DNA from: Lysinibacillus composti
Lineage (GTDB): Bacteria; Bacillota; Bacilli; Bacillales_A; Planococcaceae
Direction of reading: 5' to 3'
Assembly: GCF_016908465.1 (NCBI RefSeq)
Contig: NZ_JAFBDY010000002.1
Span: forward strand, 124,001-188,000
Length of the DNA stretch: 64,000 bases
The notes beneath the pieces were generated by a model. That model saw only the letters and a program-made list of their open reading frames with translations. It did not search any database and had not been told where the DNA came from. Below, in pieces: positions 48,855 to 57,303 of the stretch. Numbering within the stretch: the stretch's first letter is position 1; each line of letters starts with the position of its first letter. The translations under genes and the position numbers were made by a program.

Positions 48855-48890
48855 AAAAAGAAACTCACAATCATTGTGGGTTTTTTCTTT
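48855..48890 (+). terminator. intrinsic terminator after the yqeY-type gene
   Basis: AAACTCACAAT and ATTGTGGGTTT form an 11-bp stem with one G-U pair, followed by TTTTCTTTTTT. Confidence 0.8.
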
Positions 48891-48960
48891 TTTATAATTT
48901 TTTTAAATCCAATAATTTGTTTTACGTCTCTATAATATTTCAAATATTTTCAGAAAATTA

Positions 48961-48989
48961 TTGACATGAAAAACCGTCTGTACTACAAT
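48961..48989 (+). promoter_or_regulatory. near-consensus sigma-A promoter for a small protein gene
   Basis: TTGACA (48961-48966), 17 bases, TACAAT (48984-48989). It lies 52 bases before a 52-codon ORF and supports its expression. Confidence 0.82.
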
Positions 48990-49040
48990 AAATTCATAAA
49001 AATATAACTGTTATAGTACAAAAGATGAAGGGATGAGGAA

Positions 49041-49199
49041 ATGATGAGTATGTATCAAGAAGGGTATCAATATTATATTGCTAAATGTAAACAGTTTGGG
49101 CTAGAACCTATTAATTTTTATTACTTTGTACAACAATTAACACAAGAACAATTAAATGCATTTAATGAGCAAGCACAGGAAGTAAAAATTAGTTTATAA
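49041..49199 (+). CDS. 52-aa uncharacterised small protein
   Basis: A 52-codon frame beginning MMSMYQEGYQYYIAKCKQFGLEP and ending AQEVKISL has AAGGG eight bases before its first ATG, a near-consensus promoter upstream and a hairpin terminator downstream (49374). The peptide is soluble, Gln/Tyr-rich and likely two short helices. I know no family. The complete set of expression signals makes it a good candidate for a real gene. Confidence 0.65.
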   Translation: MMSMYQEGYQYYIAKCKQFGLEPINFYYFVQQLTQEQLNAFNEQAQEVKISL

Positions 49200-49373
49200 A
49201 ATGTTAGATTCTCATTGAAGATCTTATTTTAATTGAGACACATGTGAACAAACAGGATTTGAACGAGTTAATTATTTTTTTAGGTTAATTTAAGAATATT
49301 TGTAAATATGTATAGCCGAGTGACTCATAAGATCGAGGATTAAAAAGTGAAAATTATACAGGATGTCAGATAG

Positions 49374-49412
49374 CAACCCCATTTGTAAATTAAAACAAAG
49401 GGGTTGTTTTCA
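49374..49412 (+). terminator. intrinsic terminator after the 52-aa ORF
   Basis: CAACCCC and GGGGTTG with inner TTTGT/ACAAA pairing, followed by TTTTC. The intervening 49200-49373 holds no gene. Confidence 0.7.
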
Positions 49413-49597
49413 ATTTAATGGATAATTTTGGATGTTCAGAAAGTGTTTACAAAAAATTTACTTAATTAGATAATATTCTGTGATAAAATAACTATACTTA
49501 AAACTCTGACAAATTATCTTATAAACCATTAAATTTCGACATCTTAATAATGTCGGTTAGTTTTTTTGTTTATCTAATGACGGGAGAAACTTTTAAT

Positions 49598-51304
49598 ATG
49601 GTCAAAATTGTTCAATCAAAAAATGAGACACCAACTATCGAATTTTCCTATGAGCAACTAAATGATATTAAATCAGCACTTGATGAATCAGTCATTCTAG
49701 CTGTTACCGATCATCTTGGAATGATTACTTTTGTAAATAATCGTTTCTGTGAAATTTCAAAATATACAAGAGAAGAACTGATCGGACAAAATCATCGTGT
49801 TTTAAACTCTGGTTTTCACTCAAAAGTTTTCTTTAAAGAAATGTGGAAAACAATAGGGAGCGGGGAAACTTGGCATGGAGATATTTGTAATAGAGCAAAG
49901 GATGGCACACTATATTGGGTTCAGACCACAATCGTTCCCTTTCTTAATGAAATAGGAAAACCCTATCAATACATTGCAATTCGAGTTGATGTGACTGCTA
50001 AAAAGAATATTGATTTAATTACTTACATAGCAAATCATGATGATTTAACTAGTTTGCCAAATCGTAGAAGCCTGTCCATTCGTTTGAATAAGGAAATTAA
50101 AGACAACAAGCAAAACAATACTAAATTTGCATTGTTTTTTATTGATATTAACCGTTTCAGGCGTATTAATGATTCATTAGGTCATCATGTAGGAGATTTA
50201 TTTTTAGTAGAAGTTGCTAATAGATTTAAAGAGATAGATTCAAAGGGTGATTCTTTTTATCGAATAAGTGGAGATGAATTTGTTTACTTTTTAGATAATG
50301 TAGAGGATCTCCATATAATGGCACAGAGAATTATTAGTCTCTTTAAAAAGCCTTTCCTATTTGAAGGAAAAGAATTTTTATCGAGTATTTGTATTGGTAT
50401 AAGTATTTTCCCTGAACATGGTGAAGATATAGAAAATTTACTTGTTAGCGCAGATATGGCGTTGCATGTAGCAAAGAATAAAAGAGGGAACTATTATCAA
50501 TTATACAAAGAAAATATACAAAGAATGGATAATCGTGCCTTAGAAATGGAGACCAAGTTGTATAAAGCAATACATCAGGATCTTCTAGAGCTCCATTATC
50601 AGCCGAAGATTGATATTAAATCTAATAAAATGATTGGTATGGAGGCATTGCTTCGATGGCATGATTCAGAATTGGGACAGATTCCACCTAACAAATTTAT
50701 ACCAATTGCAGAGGAAAGTGGTTTGATTTGTGATATCGGGGAATGGGTCTTAAGAAAGGCTTCTTTACAAATTAAACAGTGGAAAGAGCAATACGGATTA
50801 AATTTACGTGTTGCCGTTAATATCTCACCAACACATTTTGAAGAGCCCTGTTTTATTGATCGATTAAAGAGCATTATTGAAGAAACGAACGTAGAGCCTA
50901 AAAACTTAGAAATTGAAATTACTGAATTAAGTATGATGCATTATAATAATGAGTTAATAAATAAAATCAAAAAGTTAAAAGATTTAGGTTTAACGATTTC
51001 TATTGATGATTTTGGAACAGGCTATAGTTCATTAAGTTATCTGAAAAACTTCCCTGTAGACACATTGAAAATTGACCGTTCATTTATTGTTAGCATGATT
51101 GACGGGGATTCAAATATTGCCATGGTTTCAGCCATCATTTCTTTAGCACATGCGTTGAAAATGAATGTTGTAGCTGAAGGGGTTGAAACTGAATACGAAC
51201 TAGAGATTTTAAAGAAACATCATTGTGAGTTTGTACAGGGCTATTACTTCAGCAAACCTTTATGTGTATCGGATTTCAATCGATTTTTAGAGGATAATCG
51301 TTAA
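49598..51304 (+). CDS. PAS-GGDEF-EAL cyclic-di-GMP protein
   Basis: The 568-aa soluble protein has one PAS (about 22-136, Aer-type HRVLNSGFHSKVFF), a GGDEF domain (about 140-305) and an EAL domain (about 315-560). The GGDEF motif is SGDEF (224-228) and no RxxD inhibitory site is seen, so cyclase activity is doubtful. The EAL half keeps Glu349 in MEALLRW, NIS, EITE, DDFGTGYSS, KIDRSF, EGVET and QGYYFSKP, so phosphodiesterase activity is expected. The PAS strongly resembles the third PAS of the cyclase at 16106. The ATG at 49598 follows GGGAGA; an earlier ATG at 49550 lacks a ribosome binding site. Confidence 0.88.
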   Translation: MVKIVQSKNETPTIEFSYEQLNDIKSALDESVILAVTDHLGMITFVNNRFCEISKYTREELIGQNHRVLNSGFHSKVFFKEMWKTIGSGETWHGDICNRAKDGTLYWVQTTIVPFLNEIGKPYQYIAIRVDVTAKKNIDLITYIANHDDLTSLPNRRSLSIRLNKEIKDNKQNNTKFALFFIDINRFRRINDSLGHHVGDLFLVEVANRFKEIDSKGDSFYRISGDEFVYFLDNVEDLHIMAQRIISLFKKPFLFEGKEFLSSICIGISIFPEHGEDIENLLVSADMALHVAKNKRGNYYQLYKENIQRMDNRALEMETKLYKAIHQDLLELHYQPKIDIKSNKMIGMEALLRWHDSELGQIPPNKFIPIAEESGLICDIGEWVLRKASLQIKQWKEQYGLNLRVAVNISPTHFEEPCFIDRLKSIIEETNVEPKNLEIEITELSMMHYNNELINKIKKLKDLGLTISIDDFGTGYSSLSYLKNFPVDTLKIDRSFIVSMIDGDSNIAMVSAIISLAHALKMNVVAEGVETEYELEILKKHHCEFVQGYYFSKPLCVSDFNRFLEDNR

Positions 51305-51368
51305 AATTCCCGGGTTTTAAAAGTGCAATCACTTATGAGCTAGAAGTGGAAGAAATAAATATAAATAC

Positions 51369-51406
51369 AAAAAAACGCACAGGTTGTATAATCTGTGCGT
51401 CTCTTT
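51369..51406 (-). terminator. terminator of the 464-aa protein gene
   Basis: ACGCACAG pairs with CTGTGCGT; on the minus strand a run of eight T follows. Confidence 0.75.
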
Positions 51407-51422
51407 ATATGATGAGATCCTG

Positions 51423-52817
51423 TTAACTACTTTCTTCTAATCGGTTTTGAAGTCGATGATATTCTTCATCACCAACTGAATCATAGTATTGGAATAGTAG
51501 ATCTGAATCTATCTTTATCGTATCTTTATAATTTAAATATAACTGCTCCGTTAAATGACGAATAATAATTGGAACCGGATGGCTGTGATTGAATTGATTT
51601 ATATATTTTTCAATAAAGGACTCCGTAACAGAACACCATAAATTATGGCCAAGTGATTCGAATTCAACATATTTTACGTGAGCATTTAAAAATTCATCAT
51701 CTAAATATTGGTTATATGAACAAATCGCATGCCAATCTAACTTTTCACGATAACGATGTAACCAATGCGGTTCTAAAATTGCACTAACTAACATTATTTG
51801 CATTGGTGAATAAGCATCGATAATTTCGTCCATCTCTTTGTTTGTGCGTCTTTTGAATCCCATATCATCATATAATTGACAAGCTAATGAAGGAATTCCT
51901 TTTACTAAATGTTCGCTACCAAGCCATTTATATTGACCACGATCGAATTCGAAGAACAGAAAATCTACTATTTCTTCTTCCTCTTCAATGAAGTCTTCAA
52001 GTAAGTTAATTGTACTATATTCACTGAAATAGGTTTCATCTTCAATAAATAAATCGATTTCATCACTAAAATGTGGATTAATTTCTTTATTTAATCGACG
52101 AAGTTCATCGACAATAAATTTTTTGAATGAAGCAGATAGTTGAGATAGCACCGGATAATTATATTGCAATGTTGCCACATCAACCTGATCAAGATGATCG
52201 ATTAAATAGTTTTCTGTTAGTAAATCACATGCATAACAAATATATGAAAAGTCTACATATGGTAAATACTTTTCAAACTCTGTTGGATGAAGTTTTGTTA
52301 AACTATATCGCCAGAAACAGTAATCTAAAATAAACTTTTTTGATAAATTTGGATTTAACTTCACTAATTCATTTAAATCTAATTCATCTATAATTGGTCC
52401 TACATAGGATGGAATAGATTTGACATTGAAATCCTCAGGGAAATTTAATTTAGCTAAGGCTTTTTCAGGTTTAAATTTCTTTTTGCGGTTTGGATGCGTT
52501 TTAAAGCTATACGATCCAATTGCACCGCGCTCATCGAGTAATATATAGGCTAGTTCTTGTTTTTGGTCTCTTGAAAGCTTCGTATTTTTAGGGAATTTTA
52601 CTGAGGCGTAGTATCGTAAATTTGACATGTCATAGAAAAATTTATAGTCTCCCTCAGGAGTAAAATCTGAACGAGAATTATTTTTTCTCCAATATAATAG
52701 TGCACCATTAATAGGGGGATAGTTTGAAAATTCTATATTAGCAATCGAAAAGATATTATGTGAAAGTGATTCATCGTATACAGTTTTGATAAATTCAATT
52801 TTTTTTATTTTCAGCAT
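51423..52817 (-). CDS. uncharacterised 464-aa cytoplasmic protein
   Basis: No signal peptide or transmembrane segment is present. The N-terminal 110 residues look like a beta-rich domain (YASVKFPKNTKLS, GAIGSYSF). The remainder is rich in aromatic and acidic residues with repeated short units such as WHAICSYNQYLDDEF, FSYICYACDLLTEN and an EDFIEEEEEIVDFLFFEF segment, which suggests a helical-repeat array. I do not recognise it. TGGAGG lies before the ATG. It stands alone between the EAL protein and rsgI. Confidence 0.7.
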   Translation of the reverse strand: MLKIKKIEFIKTVYDESLSHNIFSIANIEFSNYPPINGALLYWRKNNSRSDFTPEGDYKFFYDMSNLRYYASVKFPKNTKLSRDQKQELAYILLDERGAIGSYSFKTHPNRKKKFKPEKALAKLNFPEDFNVKSIPSYVGPIIDELDLNELVKLNPNLSKKFILDYCFWRYSLTKLHPTEFEKYLPYVDFSYICYACDLLTENYLIDHLDQVDVATLQYNYPVLSQLSASFKKFIVDELRRLNKEINPHFSDEIDLFIEDETYFSEYSTINLLEDFIEEEEEIVDFLFFEFDRGQYKWLGSEHLVKGIPSLACQLYDDMGFKRRTNKEMDEIIDAYSPMQIMLVSAILEPHWLHRYREKLDWHAICSYNQYLDDEFLNAHVKYVEFESLGHNLWCSVTESFIEKYINQFNHSHPVPIIIRHLTEQLYLNYKDTIKIDSDLLFQYYDSVGDEEYHRLQNRLEESS

Positions 52818-53078
52818 TTTAAACCTCCAATACCTCTATTATATACTATTTATGGGAAACATTAAGTAAAAAAAATGTAAATATGGACTTTTTCTTCATT
52901 TGTTAACTGAAGTCAAATTGGGCCACTATAATATCATATTTTTTAAAAATGACCATTAGAACTAAATTTAGTGTTAAATTTATTAAAAAAGTGTAAGCGT
53001 TAATTGAAATTATGAAAACCAAAATTTAAAAATAGAAAACGGGTGTCCTCACTTTATGAGAACATTCCCTCTTTAGAA

Positions 53079-53993
53079 TCAATTTTCATTGGATTGGTTG
53101 TTGTTGTTATTTTGGTTATTTTGTTTTTGAGGAGAGTTTGACTGTTCATTTGGTTTGACAACTGATTTGCCAGCGTTATTTGCATTATTTTGGGCAGATT
53201 GTTCGCGTCCAGTAGGTGATTGACCTGGATGTTCTACTTTCGGATTATTTTGATGCTTATTTTGTTGTGATGAATGAGTATTTGTCTTTTCGTTTGATGG
53301 ATTTTGGTTTGTATTTGTATTTTGGTTTGTTATAGGCTTCTCGGGTTTATTTTCAGTATCATTTTGTTCTACTGAAGGTTGCGGTCTTTCTTTATCCTTC
53401 TCGAATGACTTTTTGGTTTCAACTTCATCTTTTTTTTCACTTGAGGTAGAATTCTCATCCGTTGATTTCGGTGACTTTTCAATTTTAGCGTCCATAACAG
53501 CTTGATTTATTTGTTTATTTAACTGTTTATTATCTTGTTTTTCGTATTGGGTTGTGATTGTAATGTCTTTGTTTGTGGCTGCAACCTTCTCTACAACTTC
53601 TGGTAAAACCGTATCTAATGGTCGACCTGTCCATTGATCTGTTTCAAGCTTTTGTTGCGAATGAACGGATATGACTTTTCCATCTTCGTCGACACCTAAT
53701 TCAATGGGGACTTCACCGTTGATTTGGATATAGGCATATACACTATTTGACTTAGGAATTAGTGTCGCTACCAGAAAGATTGCTATTATTGCTGCTACTA
53801 AAGCTGGTCCCAACAAAAGTTTTTTCTTTCGATTTTTAAGAAGTGGGGGAGTATCGACTAAACGGAATTCTACTTCATCCCCAATTTCAGGATCTGTTTT
53901 TAGAGGGATTCCGCGTAAAAACGCACCACCCGCCGTCATAAAAATCATATCATTACTATTTTTTGTACACACAATCCCTCTATAAGTGCGCAT
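53079..53993 (-). CDS. rsgI: RsgI-type anti-sigma-I factor
   Basis: The 304-aa protein has an N-terminal RsgI domain (about 1-50; TYRGIVCTKNSNDMIFMT), a basic stop (KNRKKKLL), one TM (about 60-80), an extracytoplasmic domain (about 83-155; YAYIQINGEVPIELGVD) and a long Asn/Gln/Ser/Lys low-complexity tail. RsgI binds and inhibits SigI and releases it on envelope or heat stress. The low-complexity tail replaces the carbohydrate-binding modules found in some clostridial RsgI proteins. Its ATG overlaps the sigI stop by one base. Confidence 0.87.
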   Translation of the reverse strand: MRTYRGIVCTKNSNDMIFMTAGGAFLRGIPLKTDPEIGDEVEFRLVDTPPLLKNRKKKLLLGPALVAAIIAIFLVATLIPKSNSVYAYIQINGEVPIELGVDEDGKVISVHSQQKLETDQWTGRPLDTVLPEVVEKVAATNKDITITTQYEKQDNKQLNKQINQAVMDAKIEKSPKSTDENSTSSEKKDEVETKKSFEKDKERPQPSVEQNDTENKPEKPITNQNTNTNQNPSNEKTNTHSSQQNKHQNNPKVEHPGQSPTGREQSAQNNANNAGKSVVKPNEQSNSPQKQNNQNNNNNQSNEN

Positions 53994-54736
53994 TATATGA
54001 TTTCTCCTTTTACATAGTCTTTAATATAAATGAAATCGCTGTTTAAAAGTAAGACGACGGCGATTATGTATTTCCTATGTCGTTCTAATGTTTTTCGAGA
54101 TACTTCAACTAAATGTTCAATTTCTTTCAATGGAAGCCTTTTATTCTTGAGTAAAGATTCATAGAGTTCATCCGATTCCGCAATCATTTGTGCTATGTGA
54201 AATGCTGTCTTCCTCGCATCCGAATGTTTCGGGGAGCATTTTGTCAGTTCTTCAAATGATAAATTAAATTCTGCAAGCAATTGCTGATATTGAAGAAGTT
54301 CCTCTCTTCTAGATGCTGATTTTTCATTTTCAGAATATGTATGTATTGATTTCTCATCAAAAATAAAATGTTGACTAGATGATTCTTCTTGAACAGGCTC
54401 CAATAATAGATATCTTTCTTTTCTTGCCGATTCTTTTCGAATAAAATCCACAAGTCTTCTTCTTATTATTAAGTGAGCAAATGTTTGGAATGATGCATTT
54501 TCCTTTGAATCAAAAGTTCTGATTGCTTCGTGAAATCCATTCATTGCAATACTAAATTCTTCATCATGTTCATCAATAGGTCTTTTACATACAAAGGTGG
54601 CCGTTTTTTTCATAAATGGCCAATTAGCAAAAAGGAGGTCATGAAGAACCTCCTGATTGCCTGCTTTTGCCTTTTGTAGAAGGTCATTGATATTCGGTTT
54701 TGATTTAAAAATCCCTTGAATAATGGACAAAAGCAT
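53993..54736 (-). CDS. sigI: RNA polymerase sigma factor SigI
   Basis: The 247-aa protein has sigma region 2 (about 25-100: FATFVCKRP-like segment, DEEFSIAMNGFHEAIRTFD, FQTFAHLIIRRRLVDFIRKE) and a C-terminal DNA-binding region (LPLKEIEHLVEVSRKTLERHRKYI). SigI drives heat and cell-envelope stress genes in Bacillus. GGAGG precedes the ATG. It forms a two-gene operon with rsgI. No ACCCCC/CGAA promoter is visible in its own leader, unlike the neighbouring gene. Confidence 0.9.
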   Translation of the reverse strand: MLLSIIQGIFKSKPNINDLLQKAKAGNQEVLHDLLFANWPFMKKTATFVCKRPIDEHDEEFSIAMNGFHEAIRTFDSKENASFQTFAHLIIRRRLVDFIRKESARKERYLLLEPVQEESSSQHFIFDEKSIHTYSENEKSASRREELLQYQQLLAEFNLSFEELTKCSPKHSDARKTAFHIAQMIAESDELYESLLKNKRLPLKEIEHLVEVSRKTLERHRKYIIAVVLLLNSDFIYIKDYVKGEII

Positions 54737-54840
54737 TTTGAACCTCCGTTCTCAAATTTCTGAATGCCTTTGATTTTATAGGGCTTAATGAAAATTGAAA
54801 AGCGGTTTTTGTATATTGAAATGTTAATTTAATATTAGTA

Positions 54841-55605
54841 TTATTTTTCGTTACCTTTACCAGTTTGTTTTTCCGCTTTTTGCGCTTGTTTTAGAGCTTG
54901 TTTTTCCGCTTTATGTTCCTGTTGAAGGGCTTTACGCTCTGCTTTATGTTCCTGTTGAAGGGCTTTACGCTCTGCTTTGTGTTCTTGTTGTTGTGCTTTA
55001 CGTTGCTCTTTAACAGTTGGAGTTGGTGCTGCAGTTTCAGCTTTCACTTCCGTTTTAGTAGTTGTTTCAACTTGTGTCGTTTCTTCAGTAGTTGTTACTT
55101 CTTTATTTGCTTCTTGTTTTGCTTCAAATTTTGCAATCGCTCTTTCAGCATTACGTAAAATTGCAGCTTTTGCTGTTTCATTTCCTGCATTTTCATATGC
55201 TTTTTTAAGAGCTACTAGATTTCCAGCAGTATAACCTTCTGGGATCTCTGGAAATTTACTATCTTTTACTTCTGTAGTTGATTTTGAATCTTCATCTGTA
55301 GATTTTTCTACTTTATCTTTTGATTGTGTAGTAGTTTCTTTTGTAGAATCTGCTTCTTCAGTTGGATCAGTTGTTTTTTCCTCTACTGTACCATCTTCAT
55401 AAACTGTTGTAATTGAACCATCTTCATTTAAATTAACTTTTGTTGTACCTTCTTCAGGTGTTGATACGTCAGTAGTTTTATCAACTTGTTCTTCAGCTGA
55501 TTCGTTATTAGGGTTAAGTAAAGTTTCGTCCGCCCATGCATAACCTGATCCTGCTACTGCCATTGTTGCTACTAATAGTGCTGCACTTGTTTTTTTGAAT
55601 TTCAT
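54841..55605 (-). CDS. secreted repeat protein, probable SigI target
   Basis: The 254-aa protein has a signal peptide (cleavage near YAWADE, about 26), a Thr/Glu/Asp/Lys-rich low-complexity region, a small helical domain (about 122-165: LVALKKAYENAGNETAKAAILRN) and a C-terminal array of 11-residue charged units (AERKALQQEHK, twice exact, plus variants). No family is recognised. GAGGTGA precedes the ATG. Its upstream DNA has a SigI-like promoter and it lies just upstream of sigI-rsgI on the same strand. Confidence 0.8.
   Translation of the reverse strand: MKFKKTSAALLVATMAVAGSGYAWADETLLNPNNESAEEQVDKTTDVSTPEEGTTKVNLNEDGSITTVYEDGTVEEKTTDPTEEADSTKETTTQSKDKVEKSTDEDSKSTTEVKDSKFPEIPEGYTAGNLVALKKAYENAGNETAKAAILRNAERAIAKFEAKQEANKEVTTTEETTQVETTTKTEVKAETAAPTPTVKEQRKAQQQEHKAERKALQQEHKAERKALQQEHKAEKQALKQAQKAEKQTGKGNEK
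54875..55006 (-). repeat. 33-bp tandem repeats in the secreted repeat gene
   Basis: Units at 54908-54940 and 54941-54973 are identical over 33 bp; the flanking units are diverged. They encode the 11-residue array. The identity at third codon positions points to recent expansion. Confidence 0.85.
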
Positions 55606-56075
55606 TTCTAGTCACCTCAGAATAGTATTTTGTCCGCTATTTGTATGGACACTCTATTATTCGTAGATTGATAGGGTGTTTGTGGGGGTCCTACGAGGAA
55701 TTTTATTATTACAAAATTATTACAATATATTTTTATTAATAGTAATCATAGAGAAGGTTGGGGAATTAAGTTCATTGTTTGTTCATAAAATAGTTCTTTA
55801 TTACATAGGTAAATAATTATTCAATCAAAAGTCGTAGGCAGATGAGATGAAAATATGATAAAATAATGATACTTTTTTGTGAAGAAAAGTACAGGTTTAG
55901 TCCGATATTGCCAATTTATTTTTCCGATAGTTATTTTCACAGCGGTCAATGCATTTCAAAACCGCTATTTATATTGGAATTTTTATTTTTTGGAAAACAA
56001 GAAAGTTATAGAGCTTACGGAAATTTAAGCACTATCAATTATATCTTGCAAATATACATGATAGGTGGAATAAAA
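55606..56075. other. divergent region between the repeat-protein gene and trhO
   Basis: It contains the SigI-like promoter (listed separately). A plus-strand frame in phase with trhO runs from 55866, but it has no ribosome binding site until 56076 and is not protein-like. Nothing else is seen. Confidence 0.4.
55660..55689 (-). promoter_or_regulatory. putative SigI promoter
   Basis: Read on the minus strand, ACCCCC (55689-55684) is followed after 20 bases by CGAA (55663-55660). These are the two core elements reported for SigI promoters. The -10 lies about 55 bases before the start codon of the secreted repeat protein. The spacer should be compared with known SigI promoters. Confidence 0.6.
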
Positions 56076-57032
56076 ATGAATTATCAAGTATTACTTTATT
56101 ATCATTATACGACAATTGAAGATCCAGAAACTTTCGCAGCTGAACATTTGAAAGCTTGTAAAGAGCTTAACTTAAAAGGGCGAATTTTAGTTGCAACAGA
56201 AGGAATTAATGGTACTGTTTCAGGCGTGATTGAAGATACAAACGCTTATATGGAAATGATGAGAAACCATCCTCTATTTGAAGGAATCGTGTTTAAAATT
56301 GATGAGGCAGAAGGTCATGCATTCAAAAAAATGCACGTACGTCCTCGCCCAGAGCTTGTTAACTTAAGCTTACCAGAAGATATCAATCCACATGAAATCA
56401 CAGGTCAATACCTTTCACCTGAACAATTTTTTGAGGAAATGCAGAAAGAAGATACAGTTGTATTAGATGTACGTAACACATATGAATATGATGTCGGTCA
56501 CTTCCGTGGAGCAATTCGTCCAGAGGTAGAAACATTCCGCGACACACCTCAATGGGTACGTGATAACAAAGAATTATTTGAAGGTAAACGTGTTTTAACT
56601 TATTGTACTGGTGGAATCCGTTGTGAAAAATTCTCTGGCTGGTTAATGCGCGAAGGGATCGGAGAAGAAGTTGGTCAATTGCACGGTGGGATTGCTACCT
56701 ATGGGAAGGACCCAGTGGTTAAAGGTCAACTTTGGGACGGACAAATGTATGTATTTGACGAACGTTTAACAGTTCCAATTAATCAGGTTGAACATGTTGT
56801 TGTCGGAAAAGATCATTTTGATGGAGAACCATGTGAACGTTACATTAATTGTGCAAATCCAGATTGTAATAAACAAATTTTAGCTTCAGAAGAAAATGAA
56901 TTAAAACATTTAGGTGGCTGTACGATTGAGTGCTCAAAACACGAACGCAATCGTTTCATTGAAAAACATAATTTGTCTGAGGAATTCGTTCAACAGCAAT
57001 TGAAATGGTTAGAAGAAAAAGCAACAGTATAA
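56076..57032 (+). CDS. trhO: oxygen-dependent tRNA uridine(34) hydroxylase TrhO
   Basis: TrhO (formerly YceA/YbfQ type rhodanese protein) hydroxylates U34 in certain tRNAs on the way to mo5U/mcmo5U. The 318-aa protein has an N-terminal domain ([32 protein letters not shown]), a central rhodanese domain with the active-site Cys177 in [12 protein letters not shown] and a C-terminal Cys-rich segment ([18 protein letters not shown]). The start is the ATG at 56076 after TAGGTGG. Confidence 0.92.
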   Translation: MNYQVLLYYHYTTIEDPETFAAEHLKACKELNLKGRILVATEGINGTVSGVIEDTNAYMEMMRNHPLFEGIVFKIDEAEGHAFKKMHVRPRPELVNLSLPEDINPHEITGQYLSPEQFFEEMQKEDTVVLDVRNTYEYDVGHFRGAIRPEVETFRDTPQWVRDNKELFEGKRVLTYCTGGIRCEKFSGWLMREGIGEEVGQLHGGIATYGKDPVVKGQLWDGQMYVFDERLTVPINQVEHVVVGKDHFDGEPCERYINCANPDCNKQILASEENELKHLGGCTIECSKHERNRFIEKHNLSEEFVQQQLKWLEEKATV

Positions 57033-57041
57033 ATTGAAATG

Positions 57042-57075
57042 GAGAAAGAGCTATTAGAGGCTCTTTCTTTTTTTG
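57042..57075 (+). terminator. intrinsic terminator after trhO
   Basis: GAAAGAGC and GCTCTTTC close a hairpin, followed by a long T run. Confidence 0.82.
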
Positions 57076-57303
57076 ATTTTTTCGTTAATAATGCTATATA
57101 CTCTATAAAACTTGCGGAATTCTTGTTATCTAGTAATGAAAAATATAGAAATACTATAAAAAAATTGTTAATTTAAATTTATATATCAAAATGAGATGAA
57201 ATTGTGCTAATATCGGTATAGATATATTTGTGACAAAGTTTCAAACTTTATCGCTAACTAGCTACTAGTCAGTATCTATTATCTAAGAATGGGGAGAAGT
57301 ATA

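Noticed and set aside
54898-55234. Two plus-strand Cys/Phe-rich or Ser/Val-rich ORFs over the repeat-protein gene
   Set aside because: Reverse reading of the Lys/Glu/Gln repeats gives open but meaningless frames.
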